Of a DNA stretch of 6,284 bases, positions 1-5,969 are shown piece by piece. Below the pieces are notes generated by a model. The model did not search any database. It was given only the letters and a program-made list of their open reading frames with translations, and was not told the DNA's origin. The position numbers and the translations under genes were made by a program. This DNA is from Selenomonadaceae bacterium (GTDB taxonomy: Bacteria; Bacillota; Negativicutes; Selenomonadales; Selenomonadaceae). Numbering within the stretch: position 1 is the first letter of the stretch; the number at the start of each line of letters is the position of its first letter. The stretch covers positions 1-6,284 of the forward strand of contig JAEERZ010000134.1 in NCBI GenBank assembly GCA_016286075.1, given 5' to 3'.

Positions 1-567
1 GAGGTGAAGATGGGCCTTGTCATTGGCGGCGCGGGCATGGTCGGCGCGTTCATCGGCGCGCATGTCGCGCATAGCCTTCCGACGAATGACCTTAGCTTTT
101 TTACCGCCATGATGATGTTCCTGTCGGCAATCATCATGTATATCCGACTGTATCACAAAGAGTGGCTGGACCGCCATATCCATATCCGCAGGACTCAGCC
201 GCAGGGGCGTGAACTGCTCATGCTCGGATCGGTGACGGGCGTCGTGACGGGCTTTCTTTCCGGAGCCTTCGGCATCGGCGCCACGGCGTTTATCCAGCTT
301 GCGTTGATGATGTTTTTCGGCGTTTCGCTCTTGAAAACTGTCGGGACTTGTATGCTGGTGATTTTGCCGATTTCGCTTGCGGGCAGCGCCGGATATATTA
401 TGAACGGCCATCTGGATATGGCGGTTTTCGTCCAGACCTTTCTCGGCCTTGTCATCGGCTCCTTTGTCGGTGCGAAGTTTACAAGCCTTGCGCCGCGACC
501 CATTTTGCAGGCTGTGGTCACGGCGACGCCGTTCGTCGGCGGGCTGGTGATTTTCCTGTCGAGATAA
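1..567 (+). CDS. TauE/SafE-family membrane permease, C-terminal part (5' end outside window)
   Basis: The frame is open at the left edge and ends at TAA 565-567, leaving 188 visible residues. Family members are usually about 250 residues, so roughly the first 60-70 are missing. GTG at 4 and ATG at 10 are internal codons, not good starts, because no ribosome binding site is visible and the protein begins inside a membrane helix. Hydrophobic segments lie near visible residues 4-24, 31-50, 76-105, 112-132, 138-158 and 168-187. The glycine-rich stretch GFLSGAFGIGATAF (about 84-97) is the hallmark of the second TauE/SafE repeat, and the GAHVAHSLP stretch (19-27) is typical of the end of the first. 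The family includes exporters and importers of sulfite, sulfoacetate and other small organosulfur or organic anions in the inner membrane. The substrate cannot be told from this fragment. The next gene has its own promoter, so this gene probably ends a transcription unit, although no hairpin terminator is visible after it. Confidence 0.9.
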   Translation, partial: EVKMGLVIGGAGMVGAFIGAHVAHSLPTNDLSFFTAMMMFLSAIIMYIRLYHKEWLDRHIHIRRTQPQGRELLMLGSVTGVVTGFLSGAFGIGATAFIQLALMMFFGVSLLKTVGTCMLVILPISLAGSAGYIMNGHLDMAVFVQTFLGLVIGSFVGAKFTSLAPRPILQAVVTATPFVGGLVIFLSR

Positions 568-572
568 AACAG

Positions 573-601
573 TTGTAATTTCAAGCTCGGATGAGTATAA
601 T
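573..601 (+). promoter_or_regulatory. Promoter of the small membrane protein gene
   Basis: TTGTAA at 573-578 (four of six to TTGACA) and an exact TATAAT at 596-601 are separated by 17 bases. Transcription would start near 608, giving a leader of about 23 bases that contains the GGAGG at 616-620. The promoter starts six bases after the stop codon of the permease gene. The ATG codons at 591 and 600 lie inside or at the end of the promoter and are not used as starts. Confidence 0.65.
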
Positions 602-630
602 GAAAGTCGGCAGACGGAGGTGGATTGGAT

Positions 631-894
631 TTGACGGATACGGAGATTGTGCGCCGGCTTTTTTGCGCGCTGGTCAGCGCGTTTTGCCTCGCGCATATCG
701 CGCTTCGCCTGATAGGGGAAAAGCGTCGGCAGAAATGGTTCAAGAAGCGCACGAGGTCTTGGTTTTTCAATCGGCGCGGATTCTTGGGGGAACATTTCCA
801 TTTCGGGCGGCCCGCCACGAAGGAAGGCGTGATGGTCTTGGGGGCGCTGCTTGCCGCCATTGCGCTGACGACGTATATAATTTTCATTGTATGA
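631..894 (+). CDS. Small basic protein with two predicted membrane segments, unknown function
   Basis: I do not recognise this family. The product is 87 residues from TTG 631. I prefer this start because GGAGGTGG (616-623) lies seven bases upstream; the in-frame TTG at 625 is only four bases from GGAGG. Residues about 10-28 and 66-87 are hydrophobic enough to be membrane helices. Between them is a strongly basic, aromatic-rich loop (GEKRRQKWFKKRTR, 29-42, then WFFNRR, 44-49). By the positive-inside rule the loop should be cytoplasmic and both ends outside the inner membrane (inference). Codon choice in this frame, with G or C mostly in third position, matches the neighbouring genes, which supports real coding. 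The gene has its own promoter and an intrinsic terminator 18 bases after the stop, so it looks monocistronic. The overlapping frame 591-1019 is a shadow: it runs through promoter, terminator and the next promoter. Confidence 0.75.
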   Translation: MTDTEIVRRLFCALVSAFCLAHIALRLIGEKRRQKWFKKRTRSWFFNRRGFLGEHFHFGRPATKEGVMVLGALLAAIALTTYIIFIV

Positions 895-911
895 TGCATG
901 AAACAACGAAG

Positions 912-949
912 AGTCCTGTTTCCATTGGAATAGGACTTTTTTCTTTTTC
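912..949 (+). terminator. Intrinsic terminator of the small membrane protein gene
   Basis: AGTCCT (912-917) pairs with AGGACT (932-937). Inside it G-T, T-A, T-A, T-G and C-G pairs continue the stem to 11 pairs around the loop CATT (923-926). The 3' arm runs into six T bases and then a second T-rich run to 949. This is a canonical rho-independent terminator just after the stop at 894. Confidence 0.88.
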
Positions 950-954
950 TCGTA

Positions 955-983
955 TTGTATGCGGGACGAATTTGTGGTATAAT
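955..983 (+). promoter_or_regulatory. Extended -10 promoter of the 236-residue protein gene
   Basis: The -10 box is an exact TATAAT at 978-983, preceded by TGG, which gives the extended -10 form TGnTATAAT. The -35 match is TTGTAT at 955-960, three of six, at the ideal 17-base spacing. Transcription should start near 990, giving a leader of about 47 bases before ATG 1037. The promoter follows immediately after a terminator, so this gene is likely transcribed alone. Confidence 0.75.
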
Positions 984-1036
984 GGCGGTGGTGGAAAAGG
1001 AGTGTTAGTTTCTATTTAGTCAAGGAGGAATGCAAA

Positions 1037-1747
1037 ATGGCAGTCAACAATGTAACCACCAACGCGCAAATGGCTTATTCGTCCGTTGCGTCAACGATCC
1101 AGAAGAAAGTCCAGGATTCGGTGAAGAAGGATGACAAGGCCGTCGAAAAAGCCGACAAGGGCATGGGCGAGGCTTACGCGGTCAATATTTCCGCGGCGGG
1201 TCAGCAGGCGGCGCAGAAAGCCGAGGGCGCGAAGGAAGCGAAAGCGGAAGGCGTGGACGCGAAGGGCGCGGAAAAGGCGAAAGGGCTTACGGCGGATCAG
1301 ATTCGCCAGCTTCAGGAGCAGACCGACCAAAGCTATTCGATCATGATTCAAGCCATGACCGAGCAGAACATGAAGGTGCAGAATCTGTTCAACGAGGGCA
1401 TTTATTCGCTGAACTTCGACGGCACCAAGGTCGGCATCGAGAACTTCATGCTGCCGCCGGTAGGCACGACGCCGGAAGAGGCGCAGGCCGCGATTTCCGA
1501 GGGCGGCGCGTACTCCGTGGAGGCGGTTTCCGACCGCATCTTTGGACTTGCGGAAGCGCTGTCGGGCGGCGATTCGGGCAAGCTTTCCGAGATGCGCGCG
1601 GCTGTGGAAGAGGGATTCCGTCAGGCTGGCATGGTCTTCAAGGACATCACCGGCAAGGACGAGATGCCGCAGATTACCCACGACACCTACAATGAGATTA
1701 TGAGCCGTTTCGACAAGAAAGCGGCGGAAATGGGCGGCATCGCCTGA
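1037..1747 (+). CDS. Uncharacterised 236-residue soluble protein, Ala/Lys-rich linker, conserved-looking C-terminal domain
   Basis: ATG 1037 follows AAGGAGG (1022-1028) by eight bases, an excellent start, and TGA is at 1745-1747. There is no signal peptide or membrane segment, and the protein contains no cysteine and no tryptophan. Parts in order: a polar N-terminal region with VNISAAGQQAAQ near residues 49-60, similar to the 'V-x-(I/L)-S-x-x-A' pattern common in small secretion-associated or flagellum-associated proteins; an A/K/E/G-rich low-complexity linker, about 61-83; an amphipathic helical stretch, about 84-122; and a C-terminal part, about 155-236, with the pattern SDRIFGLAEALSGGD...GFRQAG...TYNEIMSRFD. 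That last pattern resembles uncharacterised domains of the DUF5610 kind, which I recall only loosely. With its strong promoter and ribosome binding site it may be well expressed. It ends in a terminator and is convergent with the MFS gene. No function is proposed. Confidence 0.85.
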   Translation: MAVNNVTTNAQMAYSSVASTIQKKVQDSVKKDDKAVEKADKGMGEAYAVNISAAGQQAAQKAEGAKEAKAEGVDAKGAEKAKGLTADQIRQLQEQTDQSYSIMIQAMTEQNMKVQNLFNEGIYSLNFDGTKVGIENFMLPPVGTTPEEAQAAISEGGAYSVEAVSDRIFGLAEALSGGDSGKLSEMRAAVEEGFRQAGMVFKDITGKDEMPQITHDTYNEIMSRFDKKAAEMGGIA

Positions 1748-1769
1748 TTGCGTATCGAGTTAAAAATTT

Positions 1770-1807
1770 AGCCGCGACCTTGCTTCTGTGCAGGGCCGCG
1801 GCTTTTT
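1770..1807. terminator. Intrinsic terminator, probably bidirectional, between convergent genes
   Basis: AGCCGCG (1770-1776) pairs with CGCGGCT (1797-1803). After one A-C mismatch, CCTTGC (1778-1783) pairs with GCAGGG (1790-1795), one pair being T-G, around the loop TTCTGT. On the plus strand the stem runs into TTTTT (1803-1807). On the minus strand the same hairpin is followed by AAATTTTTAA, so it could also stop transcription of the MFS gene that ends at 1816. Confidence 0.85.
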
Positions 1808-1815
1808 GTATGCGG

Positions 1816-3009
1816 TTATTCCGTTCCTTCGATCAGTTTTTTCCGGGTGCGGAGGAAGAACGTGAGGGAAAACAGTACGCAGGCGGCGACATAGAAGACG
1901 TAGCGCATGCCGAGGAAGGTCGCGACGGTGCCGCCTAAGATGGGACCGAGAATCGAGCCGATCTGCTGGGCGGCAAACATCAGACCGAAGATGCTGCCCT
2001 TGACGCTGGGGTCGGTGTTTTTGGCGAGAAGCGCGTTGATGGAAGGGTGGACGCCGCAGAAGAACAGGCCGCAGGTGAACTGCAAGGCGGCATAGGCGTA
2101 AAGGTCGGATACCGAGCCTTGAATGCAGAGGCCGAGGCCCGCAAGCGGTATGGTGGTGAGAGCGGCGCGGAGGTACCCTTTGTGCTGGCCGAACCAGCCC
2201 CAGAGCGGCGCGGCGATGACGCCGGCGAAGCCGCCGAGGGAGAAAATCAGGCCGGAGACGAAGATGAGGTTCGGCAGGTCTCCCGCGAGGGACGAGATAT
2301 ACGTCGTCACAATCGGCTGAAGAATCAGGATGGTCATCTGCACGAGAGCGGAAGCGGAAAGCAGCAGCCGCAAAACGGGGATTTTAAGCAGGGAAAAGGA
2401 GCCGAAAGCGGAGCTGTTTTCTTCGTTCGTCTTTTTCGACGGATTGGGCGGCTCCTTGATGACGAAGATGAACACGATGCAGTTCAGCATCAGCGCGGCG
2501 GAGGCCACGAAAAACGAGGCGCGCATGCCGAAGGCTTCGGCGAGCACGCCGCCGAGGAGAGGCCCGATGACGCCGCCGGCAGTCATTGCGCTCTGCATGA
2601 CGCCGAGGCAGATGCCGAGCTTGTCCGGCGGCGCGTACATCGTCATGATGGCGAGGTCCATCGGCCAAAGTCCCGCCGCGAAACCCTGAAAGACGCGCAT
2701 GCCGACCAGTTCCATCGGGGACGTCACGATGCCGCCGAGGAAATAGCTGACGGAGAGCAAGAGACTCGCGCGGATTGCCATCAGCCGTTTTCCGCGCGTA
2801 TCGGCGAGGCGACCCCAGATTGGCGCCATGATCGCGCTGACGACGAAGGTGGCGGAAAAGACGGCGCCCGCCCAAAGGTTGACGTGTTCTACTGAAACGC
2901 CGAGTTCGTGGGTCAAATACATCGGCAGGAAGGGGATCAGCATCGTATAGCTCGACGCCATGAAGATGACGTTTCCCGTCAGGACGGCGAGCACAACTTT
3001 CCAGTTCAC
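1816..3009 (-). CDS. MFS drug exporter, MdtG-like
   Basis: This is a 12-helix major facilitator superfamily protein of the proton-driven drug efflux type in the inner membrane. From GTG 3009 it has 397 residues, the usual size. The N-terminal half closely follows the E. coli MdtG pattern as I remember it: NWK near the start, then IPFLPMYL, a W-(A/S)-G-xx-F-S-xTF stretch, APIWGRLAD, and the motif A loop GRLADTRGKR at about 66-75. The exporter-type GPLLGG (motif C) follows in the fifth helix region. The in-frame TTG at 3030 gives seven more residues and has GGAG seven bases upstream, but that GGAG sits between the -10 box and the predicted transcription start. The GTG at 3009 has GAAGGA nine bases upstream within the transcript, so I prefer it. 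MdtG in E. coli is linked to fosfomycin and deoxycholate resistance; the substrate here is unknown. The gene is divergent from the symporter and shares a terminator with the convergent upstream neighbour. Confidence 0.92.
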   Translation of the reverse strand: MNWKVVLAVLTGNVIFMASSYTMLIPFLPMYLTHELGVSVEHVNLWAGAVFSATFVVSAIMAPIWGRLADTRGKRLMAIRASLLLSVSYFLGGIVTSPMELVGMRVFQGFAAGLWPMDLAIMTMYAPPDKLGICLGVMQSAMTAGGVIGPLLGGVLAEAFGMRASFFVASAALMLNCIVFIFVIKEPPNPSKKTNEENSSAFGSFSLLKIPVLRLLLSASALVQMTILILQPIVTTYISSLAGDLPNLIFVSGLIFSLGGFAGVIAAPLWGWFGQHKGYLRAALTTIPLAGLGLCIQGSVSDLYAYAALQFTCGLFFCGVHPSINALLAKNTDPSVKGSIFGLMFAAQQIGSILGPILGGTVATFLGMRYVFYVAACVLFSLTFFLRTRKKLIEGTE

Positions 3010-3041
3010 GACGGTTTTTCCTTCTTTCAATAATATACTCC

Positions 3042-3070
3042 ATTATAGAACATCTTCCGTCAAATGGAAA
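3042..3070 (-). promoter_or_regulatory. Promoter of the MFS exporter gene (minus strand)
   Basis: Read on the minus strand, TTTCCA (plus-strand 3065-3070, four of six) and an exact TATAAT (plus-strand 3042-3047) are 17 bases apart. Transcription would start near 3035, leaving a leader of about 26 bases to GTG 3009 and only about five to TTG 3030. This supports the shorter protein. Confidence 0.65.
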
Positions 3071-3081
3071 GGCGCGAATGA

Positions 3082-3110
3082 TTGCCGCAGCGGGGGAAAA
3101 AGATTATAAT
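3082..3110 (+). promoter_or_regulatory. Promoter of the sodium:solute symporter gene
   Basis: TTGCCG at 3082-3087 (four of six) and an exact TATAAT at 3105-3110 are spaced by 17 bases. Transcription would start near 3117. The ATG at 3078 lies upstream of this promoter, so the protein must start further downstream. Only 11 bases (3071-3081) separate this -35 box from that of the divergent MFS promoter. Confidence 0.7.
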
Positions 3111-3140
3111 ACGATTAAAAAACAGAGGGGCGAAATAATT

Positions 3141-4526
3141 TTGGAGCTTTCTGCGGCGCACATCGGTTTTATGCTGGCGACGGTGGCGCTTGTTTTGGGC
3201 GGCGGTATTTACGCGGCGCGCTCGGTGAAGTCGGCGGAGGGATACAGTCTTGGCGGACGTGCGGCTGGAGCGCCGATGGTGGCGGGCACGATTGCGGGAA
3301 CGGTCATCGGCGGCAGCGCCACGGTGGGGACTGCGCAGATGGCTTTTTCCGTCGGGCTTTCGGCGTGGTGGTTCACGCTGGGTTCCGGCATCGCGTTTAT
3401 CGTCATGGGCCTTTTTTACGCGAAGCGGCTTCGAGCGTCAGGTCTGACGACGATTCCCGAGCTGCTCGTGGAGAATTACGGCGCGAAGGCGGGCATCGTC
3501 ACCAGCGTCGTCGCGTCGATGGGGATTTTTTGCAGCGCGGTGGCCACCACGCTGCCGGGGATCGGCATCCTGTCGGCGGTGCTGGGGATTTCACCGTACG
3601 CGGCGGCGGGCGTGCTGCTTGCGCTGGTCGTGCTTTACGTCTTTTTCGGCGGCATGAAAAGCGCGGGCGTGGGCGGCATATTGAAAATGGCCGTGCTTTG
3701 GGTGAGCCTTGCGACGGCGGGATTTTTCGCTTTCTCCGCGCTGCCGTCGGGCGCGGATTTTTCGGCGGCCTTTCCGGGGGACGGCTGGCTGAGTCTCTTC
3801 GGGAACGGCGTCGGAAACGGGCTTGCTCACCTCGCGTCGATGATTGTGGGTATCCTATGCACCCAGACTTATGTGCAGGCGATTTTTTCCGCTGCGAATC
3901 CCAAGACGGCGGCGATAGGCGCGTTTTTGGCGGCGCTGATCGTTATTCCCGTCGGGTTGCCCTGTGTGGCCGCCGGGCTGTATATGCGCGCCTTCGAGCC
4001 GGACGTCTCGCCGCTTCTCGTATTGCCGGTCTTCCTTGCCGAGCATTTGCCGGCATGGCTGGGAGGCGTCGCCCTCGGCGGCGTCATGCTGTCCATCGTC
4101 GGCTCTCTTGGCGGGTTGGCGCTCGGCGTCGGTACGATGATTGCGAAAGATATCTTGGCCCGGGCGTTTTCAGTAGAGGACGAAGGAAAAAAACTTCTGC
4201 TGCTGCGAATTGTGGTTCTGGCGGTGGTGGTGGCCGCCTGCGTTATGGCAATCGCCAATATGGGGATGCAGGTACTGATCCTGACATACCTTTCCATGGC
4301 CCTCCGGGGCGGCGGGATATTCCTGCCGCTGACTTTGGCGGTGTTCCGTCCGAAGTGCGTCGCGCCCCGTTGGGCGCTGCTGTCGATGGTCGTTTCGACG
4401 GCTGTCGCGGTGCTGTTCTCGACGGTGCTGAAGGCTCCGGTCAATCCGCTCTTCATCGGTCTCGCGGTCAGCGTGTTATTGCTTATACCGGGGCTTTTTG
4501 GAACGAAAAAAGATGGGTATAATTAA
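3141..4526 (+). CDS. Sodium:solute symporter (SSS) family protein
   Basis: This is an inner-membrane secondary transporter of the SSS family, which uses the sodium (sometimes proton) gradient to import solutes. From TTG 3141 it has 461 residues, in the family range of about 450-550. I chose TTG 3141 because GAGGGG (3125-3130) lies ten bases upstream and the transcript should begin near 3117. The in-frame ATG at 3078 would add a 21-residue polar stretch encoded by the promoter itself. Family signs in order: GG-x-YAARSVKSAEGYSLGGR after the first helix (about 20-40); GTIAGTVIGGSATVGTA (about 49-65); TTIPELL before a reentrant stretch (about 103-109); YVFFGGMKSAG (about 166-177); QTYVQAIFSAANPKTA (about 243-258); and a glycine-rich SIVGSLGGLALGVGT (about 318-332) followed by KDILAR. 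The substrate is not evident. It ends in TAA with no clear hairpin, so some read-through into the efflux operon is possible. Confidence 0.92.
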   Translation: MELSAAHIGFMLATVALVLGGGIYAARSVKSAEGYSLGGRAAGAPMVAGTIAGTVIGGSATVGTAQMAFSVGLSAWWFTLGSGIAFIVMGLFYAKRLRASGLTTIPELLVENYGAKAGIVTSVVASMGIFCSAVATTLPGIGILSAVLGISPYAAAGVLLALVVLYVFFGGMKSAGVGGILKMAVLWVSLATAGFFAFSALPSGADFSAAFPGDGWLSLFGNGVGNGLAHLASMIVGILCTQTYVQAIFSAANPKTAAIGAFLAALIVIPVGLPCVAAGLYMRAFEPDVSPLLVLPVFLAEHLPAWLGGVALGGVMLSIVGSLGGLALGVGTMIAKDILARAFSVEDEGKKLLLLRIVVLAVVVAACVMAIANMGMQVLILTYLSMALRGGGIFLPLTLAVFRPKCVAPRWALLSMVVSTAVAVLFSTVLKAPVNPLFIGLAVSVLLLIPGLFGTKKDGYN

Positions 4527-4538
4527 AACGCAGTTTTC

Positions 4539-4567
4539 TTGACTTTTTTTCTTTCATATTTTAACAT
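4539..4567 (+). promoter_or_regulatory. Promoter of the RND efflux operon
   Basis: TTGACT at 4539-4544 (five of six) and TAACAT at 4562-4567 (four of six) are exactly 17 bases apart. The start would be near 4574, giving a leader of about 56 bases to ATG 4630. An exact TATAAT at 4518-4523, over the symporter stop codon, has no credible -35 at 16-18 bases and is a weaker candidate. Confidence 0.6.
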
Positions 4568-4577
4568 TGATATGTTA
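4562..4577. promoter_or_regulatory. Palindrome over the -10 box, candidate repressor operator
   Basis: TAACAT (4562-4567) and ATGTTA (4572-4577) form perfect 6-bp inverted half-sites around TGAT. The left half is the proposed -10 box and the right half covers the start point, so a dimeric repressor bound here would block the promoter. RND efflux operons are often controlled by TetR- or MarR-type repressors at such dyads. No regulator gene is in the window, so the binding protein is unknown and operator function is inferred. Confidence 0.5.
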
Positions 4578-4629
4578 GATTGTATTTTTTCGTGCGGAAG
4601 CGCGGATTGGCAATAGGAGGCAACAGTTT

Positions 4630-5814
4630 ATGACGAACGGAAAGAAAAAGCTTTTGGGCATGGCGCTTTCGGCGATGCTGGCGGCGGGTATCTTCGCGGG
4701 CTGCGGCGGCCAGCAGGCGCAGCAGGGGCCGCAGAAGACGCCGGTCAAGGCCATGAAGGTGCTGAAGCAGGATACGCCTTTGACCACGGAGTTCGCGGGA
4801 CAGGTGCGAGGCAAGGACGAGGTCAAGATATTGCCGAAGGTTTCCGGCGCGATCGTGGAGAAGTATGTGCAGGGCGGTCAGTCCGTCAACGAGGGGCAGC
4901 CGCTTTATCGCATCGATTCGCGCCAGTATGAGGCGGCGGTGCTTTCCGCGCAGGCGACGCTTGCTCAATCCCAGGCGACGCTGGATAATGCAATCATTGA
5001 CCTCCAGCGCGACGAGGAGCTGCTGGCTTCGGATGCTATCGCCGAGCAGACCGTAACGACGCAGCGCGCGAAGGTCCACGAGTATGAGGCGGTCGTGGCG
5101 GCGAACGCGGCGCTGCTCAAAAAGGCGAACGACGATCTTGACGACACGGTGGTTTACGCGCCGATGCACGGCCGCATCGACGTCAACGACGTGGCGGTGG
5201 GCACATACGCTGTCAGCGGGCAGACGACCCTCATGACCATCGGTACCGTCGACCCGGTCTATGTGCAGTTCAGCATTTCCGAGACGGAATATCTGAAATA
5301 CTTTGGGTTGGCCCAGAAAAACGCTCAATATGCGAATGAGGGGCCTGTCATGGTCAGTATCACGTTGACGGACGGCGGCATGTACCCGCAGAAGGGACAA
5401 ATCGTGCAGGCGGACCGCGCCCTTTCCGAGAACACGGGCACGCTGACATTGAAGGCGCTGTTCCCGAATCCCAGCGGCGTTCTGCTTCCGGGTATGTTCG
5501 CCCGGGTGCGCCTGAGCGGCGAGACGGTGCCGAATGCTCTTCTTGTGCCGCAACGCGCGATTCAGCAGGTGTTGGACAAGACCTTCGTTCTGGTGGTTGG
5601 CGACGACGGCAAGTCTCAGGCACGCAGCGTCGAACTCGGAGAGAAGGTCGGAAGTTACTATATCGTTAGGAGAGGCGTCACGGAGAACGACAACGTGATT
5701 GTCGAAGGCCTGACCAAATTGCAGGACGGCATGGATCTCCAGGTCACGACGGTGACGCCGGATCAGATGGGATTCGTCCTGGAGGCGTCGCCTTCCGTTT
5801 CGGACAGAAAGTAA
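4630..5814 (+). CDS. RND efflux periplasmic adaptor lipoprotein (AcrA/MexA family)
   Basis: ATG 4630 follows AGGAGG (4615-4620) by nine bases; the product is 394 residues, normal for the family. The adaptor links an RND pump in the inner membrane to an outer membrane channel. The N-terminus has KKK (5-7), a hydrophobic core, and FAGC with Cys25 as the likely lipidated residue, although position -3 is F rather than the usual L. Next come the first lipoyl half (about 60-97, VSGAIVEKYVQGGQSVNEGQPLYRID pattern), an alpha-helical hairpin rich in Ala, Gln and Asp (about 98-170), the second lipoyl half with YAPMHGRI (176-183) and V-x-VGTYAVSG (188-197), a beta-barrel beginning DPVYVQFSISE (208-218), and a membrane-proximal domain with LLPGMFARVRL and VPQRAIQ to the C-terminus. 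It is followed after 172 bases by the pump gene, an unusually wide gap for this pair. The candidate operator upstream suggests repression. Substrates cannot be read from the adaptor. Confidence 0.96.
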   Translation: MTNGKKKLLGMALSAMLAAGIFAGCGGQQAQQGPQKTPVKAMKVLKQDTPLTTEFAGQVRGKDEVKILPKVSGAIVEKYVQGGQSVNEGQPLYRIDSRQYEAAVLSAQATLAQSQATLDNAIIDLQRDEELLASDAIAEQTVTTQRAKVHEYEAVVAANAALLKKANDDLDDTVVYAPMHGRIDVNDVAVGTYAVSGQTTLMTIGTVDPVYVQFSISETEYLKYFGLAQKNAQYANEGPVMVSITLTDGGMYPQKGQIVQADRALSENTGTLTLKALFPNPSGVLLPGMFARVRLSGETVPNALLVPQRAIQQVLDKTFVLVVGDDGKSQARSVELGEKVGSYYIVRRGVTENDNVIVEGLTKLQDGMDLQVTTVTPDQMGFVLEASPSVSDRK

Positions 5815-5828
5815 TACTTATCTCAGGC

Positions 5829-5855
5829 CAAAATTTTATGTAAAATAAAATTTTG
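5829..5855. repeat. Perfect AT-rich 11-bp inverted repeat
   Basis: CAAAATTTTAT (5829-5839) and ATAAAATTTTG (5845-5855) are exact reverse complements around a five-base loop, GTAAA. The stem is almost all A-T and begins 15 bases after the adaptor stop codon. It lacks a GC-rich base and a following T run, so it is not a good terminator. It may be a weak RNA hairpin, a protein site, or the edge of the compound repeat that follows. Confidence 0.75.
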
Positions 5856-5866
5856 AGCTGCGATAC

Positions 5867-5919
5867 GCCTGCTTTGCAGGCTACATTTGCGCCTTTGGCG
5901 CACGTGTGCCCTGTGGGTA
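5867..5919. repeat. Three tandem small stem-loops with three-base loops
   Basis: Three hairpins follow each other closely. GCCTGC-TTT-GCAGGC (5867-5881) and TGCGCC-TTT-GGCGCA (5888-5902) are perfect 6-bp stems with TTT loops. TGCCC-TGT-GGGTA (5907-5919) is a 5-bp stem with one G-T pair. Spacers are six and four bases. This is more structure than expected by chance and resembles a REP-like extragenic element, but only one copy is visible, so that label is inferred. There is no T run, so termination is unlikely. Confidence 0.7.
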
Positions 5920-5933
5920 AATGCCGTCTCATA

Positions 5934-5969
5934 AATCGCTATAAGGAATTAAAAATTCCAACAGCGATT
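5934..5969 (+). promoter_or_regulatory. Nested stem-loop directly before the pump gene ribosome binding site
   Basis: AATCGCT (5934-5940) pairs with AGCGATT (5963-5969). Inside it GGAATT (5945-5950) pairs with AATTCC (5954-5959) around an AAA loop, with a small internal loop between the two stems. The outer stem ends three bases before AAGGAGG (5973-5979). It could shield the leader from nucleases, pause ribosomes or RNA polymerase, or bind a regulator; the role is inferred. Confidence 0.6.

Noticed and set aside
591..1019. A 142-codon plus-strand open frame overlapping the small membrane protein
   Set aside because: It starts inside a promoter, has no ribosome binding site, and runs through the terminator at 912-949 and the promoter at 955-983. 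Codon choice favours the overlapping 631-894 frame.
1210..1285. Repetitive AAG/GCG-rich stretch as a DNA tandem repeat
   Set aside because: It is the coding sequence of an Ala/Lys/Glu linker; repeat units are irregular and do not line up as a tandem array.
2047..2895. A 282-codon plus-strand open frame opposite the MFS gene
   Set aside because: The predicted protein is a highly charged Glu/Arg/His/Gly-rich string typical of the antisense of a GC-rich membrane protein gene. The minus-strand frame is clearly an MFS protein.
3365..4522. A 385-codon plus-strand open frame overlapping the symporter
   Set aside because: Arg/Gly-rich +1 shadow with no membrane segments; the overlapping frame is a clear SSS protein.
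4518..4523. Exact TATAAT over the symporter stop codon as the efflux promoter
   Set aside because: The only TTG-type -35 candidate (4498-4503) is 14 bases away, too close; TTGACT-17-TAACAT downstream is better.
4561..5553. A 330-codon minus-strand open frame opposite the adaptor gene
   Set aside because: Arg/Leu/His-rich shadow of the adaptor gene; it extends through the efflux promoter and has no recognisable domain.
5744..5932. A 62-codon minus-strand open frame across the gap between adaptor and pump genes
   Set aside because: It reads through the mini-hairpins and the inverted repeat and has no ribosome binding site of note; such frames commonly arise from repeats.
5940..5945. TATAAG as a -10 box for a separate pump promoter
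   Set aside because: No acceptable -35 box lies 16-18 bases upstream, and the start would fall inside the nested stem-loop.
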